64,000 bases of DNA from Paenibacillus_AR sp051594765. Its GTDB lineage: Bacteria > Bacillota > Bacilli > Paenibacillales > NBRC-103111. Under the pieces are notes generated by a model, which was not told where the DNA came from, made no database searches, and saw only the letters and a program-made list of their open reading frames with translations. Position 1 is the first letter of the stretch. Each line of letters begins with the position of its first letter. The position numbers and the translations under genes are program-made. Below are positions 17,437-24,977 of the stretch, one piece after another. The stretch covers positions 310,001 to 374,000 of the forward strand of contig NZ_JBPPGJ010000001.1 in the NCBI RefSeq assembly GCF_051594765.1, given 5' to 3'.

Positions 17437-17838
17437 TTACTTCACGTCCACTTCCTTGTTCACAACCTGGTGTACCGACCGGGTAATCACATGGATCGTG
17501 ACGGAATACTTTCCCGTCTCCTTGAAGGTATAGCCAGCTTCATACTGTCCTTCGTCCTTCTTCTCGGCCGTAAGCTCCTTCCGGTCCTCCGTGCCGATCC
17601 GCTTGATCTCGAAGGAAATCTCGGAGCGCTTGGACAGCGGATCCTTCCCGCTGACCCCGACCTTCAGCACGACCGGCTTGCCGGCGGCAGGCTCGGAGGG
17701 CTCCGTTGCGAACGTAACGGTATACGGGTTCAGCTCCAGTCCCGGCAGGGGCTCGGAGGTCGTTCCGCAGCCGGCACTCCAGCATGCAAGGAGCATGACC
17801 GCAACCGCAGACAGCAGCGTACGGTGTAAGCGTCTCAT
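17437..17838 (-). CDS. YtkA/FixH-like lipoprotein
   Basis: 133 aa with a lipoprotein signal (lipobox WSAGC, Cys ~24) and a small beta-sandwich domain like YtkA/FixH (PF13115; SGKDPLSKRSEISFEIKR). Such proteins are found with copper-handling and cytochrome-oxidase-type gene sets and may bind or present copper outside the membrane. It is the last gene of the nosDLYF-type operon, overlapping nosF by ATGA, which links it to the same process. Confidence 0.75.
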   Translation of the reverse strand: MRRLHRTLLSAVAVMLLACWSAGCGTTSEPLPGLELNPYTVTFATEPSEPAAGKPVVLKVGVSGKDPLSKRSEISFEIKRIGTEDRKELTAEKKDEGQYEAGYTFKETGKYSVTIHVITRSVHQVVNKEVDVK

Positions 17839-18626
17839 CCCAATCCCTCCCGGTCCGTATGATCTTGACGGCCGCTTCCGGCCGGCTGGCTCAGATAGTA
17901 GGTAAAAGCCCGCTGCAAACCGCCTTCCCCGAAGTCTGCCCGGAACTCCTCCATCGCACCCGCCTGGCGGATGCGTCCTTCATGCAGCAGGATGGCGTAA
18001 TCCGCCGCCAGCTCCGCCGCCTCCAGATGGTGGGTGGAGAAGATGACGGATTGCCCCTTCGCCTTCCTTGCGCGGATCAGCTCCACGAAAGCCTGGAGCC
18101 AATAGGGGTCCAGACCGTTGGTCGGCTCATCCAGCACCAACAGCTCCGGCTCGCCCAAGAGAGCCTGACCGAAGAGCAGCCTTTGGCGCATGCCCTTGGA
18201 GAAGGAGGAGACCTTCGCCCGCTTGACCGAGAACAGTCCGACCTCCTCCAGCACCGCATCCACACGCCGGATTGCCTCCGGGCCGCGGAGCGCCGCGTAG
18301 AAGTCCAAAGTCTCCCCCGCCGTCAGGCTGTGGCCGAACTGAAAATCGTCGGGCATATAGCCCAGGGAGGAAGCATAGCCTCTCCGATCTTGGCTCCAAG
18401 TCCGTCCTCCGAGCCGGATGGTTCCCGTTGTAGGCTGGGTGATGCCGGCGACCATCCGCAGGATCGTGCTTTTACCCGCTCCGTTGCCGCCGCATAGAGC
18501 CAGTACGCTTCCCTTCGGCAGCCCGAAGTCGAACGGGTGCACGATCGTCTTGCCCCGGATGGTTTTGGACACCTGCACCAGCTCCAGCAGGCTCCCCTCT
18601 CCCGGATTCGATGCGTTATCCGTCAC
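17835..18626 (-). CDS. nosF: ABC transporter ATPase, NosF type
   Basis: 263 aa ATP-binding cassette: Walker A GGNGAGKST, signature SSFSKGMRQR, Walker B LLVLDEPTNGLDP and the switch His in STHHLE. It starts at GTG 18626 after GGGGGAG and overlaps nosY by 11 bp. With NosY it forms the exporter needed for NosZ maturation in known nos clusters, thought to move a sulfur-containing species for the Cu-S centre. General ABC-2 export is the alternative. Confidence 0.85.
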   Translation of the reverse strand: MTDNASNPGEGSLLELVQVSKTIRGKTIVHPFDFGLPKGSVLALCGGNGAGKSTILRMVAGITQPTTGTIRLGGRTWSQDRRGYASSLGYMPDDFQFGHSLTAGETLDFYAALRGPEAIRRVDAVLEEVGLFSVKRAKVSSFSKGMRQRLLFGQALLGEPELLVLDEPTNGLDPYWLQAFVELIRARKAKGQSVIFSTHHLEAAELAADYAILLHEGRIRQAGAMEEFRADFGEGGLQRAFTYYLSQPAGSGRQDHTDREGLG

Positions 18627-19446
18627 GTCTTCTCCCCCTCTCCCACAGCCATGTGGCCAAGCCCAGGGATACAGCGATCCAGAGAAGGCCGATGGCCACG
18701 AAGGCCGCCAGCCCCGAGGCTCCGTTCAGCCAGCGGATCCACTCGTAATATTCCGGTCCGAAGCTGGTCCCTCCGCCGATTCTCGTAACCATGAACACGC
18801 GGATCAGCTCCGCCGGGTTCATCGCGGTCAAGATCTGAAGCGCCGGCTTGATGACCGGATACGGAAGGAAGCCCAAGAGCGCGATCAGGAGCGTAGGCCA
18901 TGCCAGGATCAGGACGAACCACAGTCCGACCCCGATGGTCAAGGCCTGCCAACGATTCTTCGCCCATGCACCGATCCATACGGATACGCCCAGGAAGACG
19001 AAGACCAGCAGCAGGGAGGAGAAATAGAAGAACGCCAGCGTATACACGGACAGGCTGTGTCCCAGCAGGCTCCCCAGCAGCCCGGAGACGCCGAAGCTGA
19101 CTCCGACGATGGCGAACAGCACAGCTGCCAATCCGACATATTTCCCAAGCAATAATTGAAAGCTCGTCAAGGAATAGGTGGCCAGCAGCTGCCAGCCTCC
19201 CTCCTCCTTCTCCGACGTCACGGCGAAGGATCCGAGCAGGATAGTCATCAAGGGCAGCAGATACAAAATCAGGTTCAAGAGGCTGCCCGTCGTATGCGTA
19301 TAGCCTTCGATCCGGGTCTGTGACTGAATCAGCAGCACGGCCGCGGAGAAAAAGGTGAATAGCGCCAGAAAGGAATAGGCCCACGGATTCCGGAATCCCA
19401 GCTTCAGCTCTCTGGCCGCAATGATCATGAAGTTCAACGCGCGCAC
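18616..19446 (-). CDS. nosY: ABC transporter permease, NosY type
   Basis: 276 aa with about six helices and the ABC-2 permease layout (AARELKLGFRNPWAYSFLALF at the N-terminus, AVTSEKEEGGWQLL after the second helix, typical of NosY). It starts at GTG 19446, or at ATG 19428. It lies between nosL (8 bp upstream) and nosF, with which it forms the membrane complex. Confidence 0.85.
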   Translation of the reverse strand: MRALNFMIIAARELKLGFRNPWAYSFLALFTFFSAAVLLIQSQTRIEGYTHTTGSLLNLILYLLPLMTILLGSFAVTSEKEEGGWQLLATYSLTSFQLLLGKYVGLAAVLFAIVGVSFGVSGLLGSLLGHSLSVYTLAFFYFSSLLLVFVFLGVSVWIGAWAKNRWQALTIGVGLWFVLILAWPTLLIALLGFLPYPVIKPALQILTAMNPAELIRVFMVTRIGGGTSFGPEYYEWIRWLNGASGLAAFVAIGLLWIAVSLGLATWLWERGRRRDG

Positions 19447-19454
19447 TTCCTTCT

Positions 19455-19964
19455 CTATTTGGTGCTGCCCTGCCCGCCCATCTCTTGCTTATGCATGCCT
19501 CCGCCCGCATGCTCCCAGCTGTGGGAATCCAGGTCTTTGGCCATCATCTTCTTCCCTGTGCCCTTCTCCTTGATGTAGGCGTCCGCATCGGCCTCCGACT
19601 TGAACGAGAGGACTCCGAACGACATGGGAGTCTTGGCGGAGGCGTCATAGACATAGGTGGCTTTGTCCAGCTCCAGCCACTCCTTGGTCTTGTAATCCCG
19701 GACATAGATGGCCCCGACGTTGTCCCGCCCGTTCTTCTTGAGCCAGACGAACAAGTCGCCGATATCATCGAATTTCAGGGGCTTCTGGTCCTTCAGGATG
19801 ATCTCCGTCGCGTACTGGTCATCCTTAATCAGCATTTGGCATACTTCGCATTTGTCCACGCCTTCCTTGATGGCCACCGGCTTGTAGTCCTTGCCGCCGC
19901 AAGCCGTCAATGCCAGGCCCAACACAACGACCATAAATGCCAGCATAAGCTTCCCGTTTCTCAT
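19455..19964 (-). CDS. nosL: NosL copper-binding lipoprotein
   Basis: 169 aa. Lipobox LTACGG places the lipidated Cys at residue 22. The NosL hallmark KCEVCQMLI, whose Cys and Met bind Cu(I), is present. The C-terminus has an added Met/His-rich tail (HSWEHAGGGMHKQEMGG), which may add further metal sites. NosL is the copper chaperone for nitrous oxide reductase in known clusters. The start codon overlaps the nosD stop by ATGA. Confidence 0.9.
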   Translation of the reverse strand: MRNGKLMLAFMVVVLGLALTACGGKDYKPVAIKEGVDKCEVCQMLIKDDQYATEIILKDQKPLKFDDIGDLFVWLKKNGRDNVGAIYVRDYKTKEWLELDKATYVYDASAKTPMSFGVLSFKSEADADAYIKEKGTGKKMMAKDLDSHSWEHAGGGMHKQEMGGQGSTK

Positions 19965-21358
19965 CTTCTTCTTCCCCCTATGTAGAATAGTCCCGCTCCA
20001 ACCGCCAGCATCACGGCACCGGCAGCTCCTGCACCACCCGCAGCCGTTCCGCCGGTCTCCCGCCGATCTTGTTCAAGCTCCGGCTCCATCCATGGGGCGG
20101 CGTCGGTGAACGGTTCCTCCCCCGCACCGAACAATTGCTCCAAGAGCCCCAGACCCGGCGAGCCGAAAAAAATCTGGTACGCCGGCTTCTCCTCCGTCAA
20201 TGCCAGGAAAAACGGCTGGGAACGGTACGCCAGATCGCTTACGCCGTCCCCTTGAAGATCCAGACCCGCATGATCGTCCCAGTAGTTCAACGCGATCCGG
20301 TTGTTTTTACCGGCTTGGGCTTGAGCCTGGACCACATTGGCCACAAACTCGTTGCCTTCGATCCGGATTCCCTCCGCCCCCATCATCTGGATGCCGACGA
20401 AGTTCCGGAGGAAGCGGTTGTGCCGGATGGTGGTTCCCGTAATCCCCTGGGCGTACAGGCCCAGGCGGTTGCCCTCCACCCGGTTGTTCTCCACGGTGGC
20501 CTCCTTCACGTCGAACAGCAGAATGCCTTGGGCGGTCGCATTTTCACTTTGCTTGGCGAAGTCGTTCCCCGTTACCCGAGAGCCGGCGTCCGACATGATC
20601 ATGGCACCGGTCACGTTCCGGCTGCCTGTGTTGCCTTCAATAACGGAATGCGTGCTGAACATCAAGTGGTAGCCGTACCGGGAATGGGTGACCGTGTTGC
20701 CCTCCATCCGGTTCCCGTCTCCCTTCTCGACATAGATGCCGTCGAACATGTTCGTGATCCGGTTGCCCGTCATCTTATTCCCGTTGGACTCCAGCAGATC
20801 AATCCCGTTGCCCCGCTCCGAAGGCTCCGTCTCCTGGGAGCGTCCCCCCGATGAAGCCGTGAGCCCCTCCACGGATATGTCCGTCACCCGGTTCCGGTGC
20901 GCTCCCTTCATCCGGATGCCGTACCCCATGGAGCGGATGCTCAGGCCGGACAGCTCATTATCGCTGCCCGTTACCTGAACCGCCACCGTATCGGGATCAT
21001 CCCGCCGGTCCGTCACTTGTAATCCGGAGACAGAAGCTCCGTCCGTTTCGATGGAGAACACCGGGCCGGTTCCTCCGTCGAGCAGCTCCACGCTGCCGAC
21101 CGTCGTGATCCGGAGCGGCTTCTTCAGTACGGCTGGTCCCTGGTAGGTGCCGGCCGGGATCACCAGCGAGGAGCCGGCCGGGGCTCCGTCCAGCAGAGGC
21201 TGCAGCAATCCGGCTTGGGCAGCGCTTCCCGTCTCTCCCGATGCGGCTGCCGATCCGGGGCTTATCGTACCTGCAGCCCCCAACAGAACCAGCCCCAACA
21301 GAAGGGCCGCCGGCCGCCGTGCGGCTTCTGTCTTCCACTTCCATCCATATGTAAACAC
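19961..21358 (-). CDS. nosD: NosD right-handed beta-helix protein
   Basis: 465 aa: a Sec signal peptide (~16-45), a right-handed parallel beta-helix of repeated NxxxGN/IxGN rungs (~55-400; for example RITNMFDGIYVEKGDGNRME) and a C-terminal membrane helix before RRR. NosD is essential for copper-sulfur centre assembly in NosZ. I chose GTG 21358 because GGAGGT (21371-21366) is 7 nt upstream; the more distal TTG 21373 overlaps that site. It is the first of five coupled genes and lies 118 bp after a two-component regulator gene. Confidence 0.88.
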   Translation of the reverse strand: MFTYGWKWKTEAARRPAALLLGLVLLGAAGTISPGSAAASGETGSAAQAGLLQPLLDGAPAGSSLVIPAGTYQGPAVLKKPLRITTVGSVELLDGGTGPVFSIETDGASVSGLQVTDRRDDPDTVAVQVTGSDNELSGLSIRSMGYGIRMKGAHRNRVTDISVEGLTASSGGRSQETEPSERGNGIDLLESNGNKMTGNRITNMFDGIYVEKGDGNRMEGNTVTHSRYGYHLMFSTHSVIEGNTGSRNVTGAMIMSDAGSRVTGNDFAKQSENATAQGILLFDVKEATVENNRVEGNRLGLYAQGITGTTIRHNRFLRNFVGIQMMGAEGIRIEGNEFVANVVQAQAQAGKNNRIALNYWDDHAGLDLQGDGVSDLAYRSQPFFLALTEEKPAYQIFFGSPGLGLLEQLFGAGEEPFTDAAPWMEPELEQDRRETGGTAAGGAGAAGAVMLAVGAGLFYIGGRRR

Positions 21359-21476
21359 ACGTCGGACCTCCAATCACGTGCATCATTATAGCACAAAGGC
21401 CGGCAGCCCATATGACTCGACAGGGCTATTATAACGCCTCTTAATTTCGAACAATTTGTGAACGATAATGATTCTA

Positions 21477-22178
21477 TTATTCCGAATCTTCCATCCTATT
21501 CTTCCAACCCATCTGGATGGCGAATGCGGCCAGTTGAACCCGGTTCTCCATCCCCAGCTTCTCGAGAATATTCTTCATGTGGTTCTTCACCGTATGCTCG
21601 GAGATAACCAGCTCTTCCGCGATCTGACGATTGGTCGCCCCGGCCGCTACCCATCCGGCGATCTGCCGCTCCCGGGCGGTCAGAAGCGGCTCGTATGCTT
21701 CCAGAGCCTCCACCTCCGGCCTCCGTCCGATTCCGCCCGTCTCTCCGCCGGCAGCAGGCTTAAAACGGAGGAACAGCTTATCCGCCAATCTCCGGGAGCC
21801 GTCCGGCTCCTCCTCCAGCAGCGCGTGGAGGTAATCAAGCCAATCGGCCGGGTCCATGCTTTTGAGCAGATAACCCTGGGCTCCGTACTGGATTGCGGTG
21901 AACAGATCCTGCACCGAATCGGAGACGCTTAGGACCACCACCTTCACGCCAGGCCGGCGCTGCTTCATCACCCGGGTCGCCTCCAGCCCGCCCAGACCGG
22001 GCATCCGGATATCCATGAGCACCAGATCCGGCTCCAGCTCCCCGCACAGGCGGACCGCCTCCTCGCCGTTGGCGGCTTCTCCTGCAATCACGAATTCCGG
22101 CTCATCCTCCAGCATCTCCCGCACAGCCCGGCGGGCCAGGGGATGATCGTCGGCGATCAGTACGCGCCACCGCTTCAT
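21477..22178 (-). CDS. NarL/LuxR-type response regulator
   Basis: 233 aa. The receiver domain has the acidic pair D10-D11 and phosphoacceptor D56 (LVLMDIRMP); a LuxR-type helix-turn-helix sits near the C-terminus (LTARERQIAGWVAAGATNRQ ... SEHTVKNHMKNIL). ATG 22178 overlaps the kinase stop as ATGA. It is transcribed toward nosD, so nos genes are the nearest candidate targets; that is inference. Confidence 0.92.
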   Translation of the reverse strand: MKRWRVLIADDHPLARRAVREMLEDEPEFVIAGEAANGEEAVRLCGELEPDLVLMDIRMPGLGGLEATRVMKQRRPGVKVVVLSVSDSVQDLFTAIQYGAQGYLLKSMDPADWLDYLHALLEEEPDGSRRLADKLFLRFKPAAGGETGGIGRRPEVEALEAYEPLLTARERQIAGWVAAGATNRQIAEELVISEHTVKNHMKNILEKLGMENRVQLAAFAIQMGWKNRMEDSE

Positions 22179-23017
22179 ATTCCCGGCTCCTTCCTGTTGA
22201 ACGTAACCGTAATCTGCGTGCCGCCGTCGGGACCAGCTCCGGTCAGGCGCATATCCGCCCCCAGCTCCTCCGCACGGCGGGCCATCATGGACAAGCCGTA
22301 GTGCCCCTCGCCTCCCAGGAGGCCTCTGGCCCACGTATCCGCATCCATGCCGATTCCGTCGTCCGAGATGACGGCCTTCCAGCCCTCCGTACTCTCCTCG
22401 AAGAGAAAGGACGCCCGCTCCGCCCTCGAATGCTTGCGGATATTAATGAATGCCTCCTGGATCAATCCCGATAACCTCACCTCATCTGCGGTGGGCAGCC
22501 CTGGGCCTGTACAGCGGATGTCCGTGCGGCAAGGAATGCCGGAGAGCGCGCTCCATTCCTCCAGCCATCGTCCCAGCCGGCCGGCATAATCTCCCTGCTC
22601 CAGAGGATCGGTCCGCAAGTTGAATATCGCTTGGCGGAGGTGATTATGAATATCGGCAACGGCGGATTTGGCCTCGTCCGTGCGTCCTTTTTGGAGCTTC
22701 ACGTTCAGGAAGAACAAGCCCTGCGCGATATGATCATGGAGCTCATCCGCCAGCCGCTCCCGTTCCTCGTATACGGCTCTTCTCGCTTCTTCCTCTGCCA
22801 GCCGGTTGTTGGAGGCTTCGATTCTACGGAACATCCAGACGGCATACCACCAGGACATGACGAATACGATGACGGTTATGATCACATTCCCCGCCTCCAT
22901 GGATAGACTGCCGGCCCACCATTCATGACGGACCACTTCAGCCGTCCCCACCAGCAGAGGGGGAAACAGGATGGTGAACAGCTTCAATACGGGATACGTG
23001 GGTCGCAAACCGGGCAC
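22175..23017 (-). CDS. NarX/DesK-type sensor histidine kinase
   Basis: 280 aa. Two membrane helices (~10-28, ~43-63), a linker coiled coil, then a HisKA_3 dimerization domain with H94 (RLADELHDHIAQGL) and an HATPase domain (SDDGIGMD, GHYGLSMM). There is almost no extracellular domain, so the signal is likely sensed in the membrane or brought by a partner. The start is uncertain: GTG 23017 has its AAAGGA only 1-2 nt away, while TTG 23008 is better spaced. Confidence 0.9.
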   Translation of the reverse strand: MPGLRPTYPVLKLFTILFPPLLVGTAEVVRHEWWAGSLSMEAGNVIITVIVFVMSWWYAVWMFRRIEASNNRLAEEEARRAVYEERERLADELHDHIAQGLFFLNVKLQKGRTDEAKSAVADIHNHLRQAIFNLRTDPLEQGDYAGRLGRWLEEWSALSGIPCRTDIRCTGPGLPTADEVRLSGLIQEAFINIRKHSRAERASFLFEESTEGWKAVISDDGIGMDADTWARGLLGGEGHYGLSMMARRAEELGADMRLTGAGPDGGTQITVTFNRKEPGI

Positions 23018-23077
23018 ATCCTTTCAGATGGCAACAATTGCCGCTTTCCCCCAGTATAACGCGCTTCCCGTCCAGCG

Positions 23078-24862
23078 TCATCCTTCCTTGGTGTTCCGGG
23101 ACTCCCATGCGGCCAGCAGGTCCATGACCCGTCCGAACAGGCGTACCGCCTCAGGGCCGCTTCGCTCCTGCCTCAAGGAAACGACGGCGACTGCATAACG
23201 GGGAGCCTCCGCAGGGCCATAGCCGACGAACCACTGGTTGAACCACTCCTTCGCGCCCTCCGGCGCTTGGGCCGTTCCCGATTTGCCTGCCAGCTTCCAT
23301 CTGGCGGATTGAAGAGCACTCCCTGTGCCCTCCTCCACCACATCCGTCATCCACCCCCGGAGAATCTCCGTGGTCCGCTTCGAGAGCTTCCCCTCCGCCG
23401 GAAGCTTCTTCTCCGGAAACCGGGCCAACAGCTGGCCTGTTCCATAGCGCAGCTCCTTCACGGCCCGTACCTCCCGGGCTTGTCCGCCGTTTAAGATGGT
23501 AACCACCATATTAGCGGCTTGGAGCGGTGTAAGCCGGACATCCCGCTGTCCGATGGAGGTCTGCAGCTTCACGCCTTCGTCCTCCTGCGGGATCCCTCCG
23601 GCCCAGATCCGCCCCGTCTCCTCGCCGTCCAATTGCCGGAAGCTGGGGAACCGCAGCACTTTCCCTTCCCAACCGGCCGGCAAACCGAGCCCCATCCGTC
23701 TTGCAGTCTCCTCCAGCTGCCCGGGCTTAAGCCGCTTCATCACCTCGCCGAATACGATATTGCAGGATTGGGCGAAGCCCTCCCGGAAGGTCAGCTTCCC
23801 GTGTCCTTCCTTCTTCCAGCAGGTGAAATGGTATTTGCCCAGCGCGCCATGGCATTCGAACGTGTCCTCCGGACGTACGGCTCCGCTCTCCAGCGCCGCG
23901 GCGGCCACCACCATTTTGAATACGGAGCCCGGCACCGCTTCCTTCAGCGCCCGGTTGCTCCAGCCAGCCGTCGACAAATCCACATGGTCCGGATCGAAGG
24001 TTGGGCGGCTGACCATCCCCAACAGATCGGCGTTCCTCGCATCCAGCAAAACGATGGCTCCCTCCTTCAGCCCGGCCTGATCCGCTTCTTGCTCCAGCTG
24101 CTTCTGCAGCTCCAGATCCAGGGTGGTGACCGTCTGAAGAGGGTAGTAGGGATTATTCGGAGCATGGAGCCGGTAGCCGATACCCGCGATCGGGCGGTGA
24201 AACGGATCCGTATAGAGCGAGATGGACACGCCCCCCAATCCTGCAATCAGGGGCTCGAAGGTCTTCTCCAGTCCGGAAGCGCCGATCCGGCTATCCGGAG
24301 TCAGCCTTCCTTCCTGCAGCATCGGGGCGAACTCCGTCCGTACCCGGCCGGGGTCCTGCCCGATAAAGCCAATTAACTGACTAGCCGGATACGGAGGCGT
24401 GTAACGGCGCTCGAAGGGCACTACCGCCAAGCCGTCCAGCTGGATGCCCTCGATGGCCCGGATGGCCTCCTCCGAGAGCCGGGCGGGCAGCTGGCCGCTA
24501 ACGCCCGGCCAGAACCGCGGCGTCTGCAGCTCCGCACGGAACCTTCTCCACTCCTCCGGCCGTGTCCCCAAGAGAGCGCAAAGACGCTCGATCTCCCTCG
24601 CGCTGCCCTCCTCTCCCTTGGGAGCCGGGAATACCAGCAGAGCCCGGTAGCTTTCTCCCGTTAGAGGCCGGCCCAGCCGGTCCAGAAAATCACCCCGTCC
24701 CGAATCCAGCAGGAGACGCTGCTCCCGCTGCAGCACCGACTGGCGGGTCAGATCCACATCCGCCACGGATGCTCGGGTCTGCAGCCAGAACAGGCGGGCG
24801 GACACAATGCCGAGACCGGCCATCATCACCAGCAGCATTCCAAAGATTCGACGCTTCTCCAT
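23078..24862 (-). CDS. pbpI: Class B penicillin-binding protein (PbpI/YrrR-like transpeptidase)
   Basis: 594 aa: one N-terminal helix (~7-24), a dimerization domain (~50-210) and a transpeptidase domain (~260-580). The active-site motifs are S313-x-x-K316 (PGSVFKM), S366-C-N and K527-S-G-T. The KSGT form is common in PBP2/3. It crosslinks peptidoglycan outside the membrane. Its place upstream of the yrr block matches B. subtilis pbpI (yrrR), although a chemoreceptor gene stands between. GGGAGG lies 10 nt before the ATG. Confidence 0.85.
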   Translation of the reverse strand: MEKRRIFGMLLVMMAGLGIVSARLFWLQTRASVADVDLTRQSVLQREQRLLLDSGRGDFLDRLGRPLTGESYRALLVFPAPKGEEGSAREIERLCALLGTRPEEWRRFRAELQTPRFWPGVSGQLPARLSEEAIRAIEGIQLDGLAVVPFERRYTPPYPASQLIGFIGQDPGRVRTEFAPMLQEGRLTPDSRIGASGLEKTFEPLIAGLGGVSISLYTDPFHRPIAGIGYRLHAPNNPYYPLQTVTTLDLELQKQLEQEADQAGLKEGAIVLLDARNADLLGMVSRPTFDPDHVDLSTAGWSNRALKEAVPGSVFKMVVAAAALESGAVRPEDTFECHGALGKYHFTCWKKEGHGKLTFREGFAQSCNIVFGEVMKRLKPGQLEETARRMGLGLPAGWEGKVLRFPSFRQLDGEETGRIWAGGIPQEDEGVKLQTSIGQRDVRLTPLQAANMVVTILNGGQAREVRAVKELRYGTGQLLARFPEKKLPAEGKLSKRTTEILRGWMTDVVEEGTGSALQSARWKLAGKSGTAQAPEGAKEWFNQWFVGYGPAEAPRYAVAVVSLRQERSGPEAVRLFGRVMDLLAAWESRNTKEG

Positions 24863-24932
24863 GCCGATCGTTCCTCCCCGTCCGAGCGCTGCAATCCCTT
24901 TTCATTATCGACATCCGGATCGGTCCCCAAAC

Positions 24933-24967
24933 ACAAAAAAAACCGGTGCCTGCTTCAGGCACCGGTT
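24933..24967 (-). terminator. Terminator of the chemoreceptor gene
   Basis: A perfect 12-bp stem (24941-24952 with 24956-24967) and a 3-nt loop; the - strand runs into T8. Confidence 0.9.
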
Positions 24968-24977
24968 CGAATGATCC

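Noticed and set aside
21459..21480. Fur-box-like AT-rich sequence near the nosD promoter
   Set aside because: Only a partial match, lying over the 3' end of the regulator gene; not enough to call.
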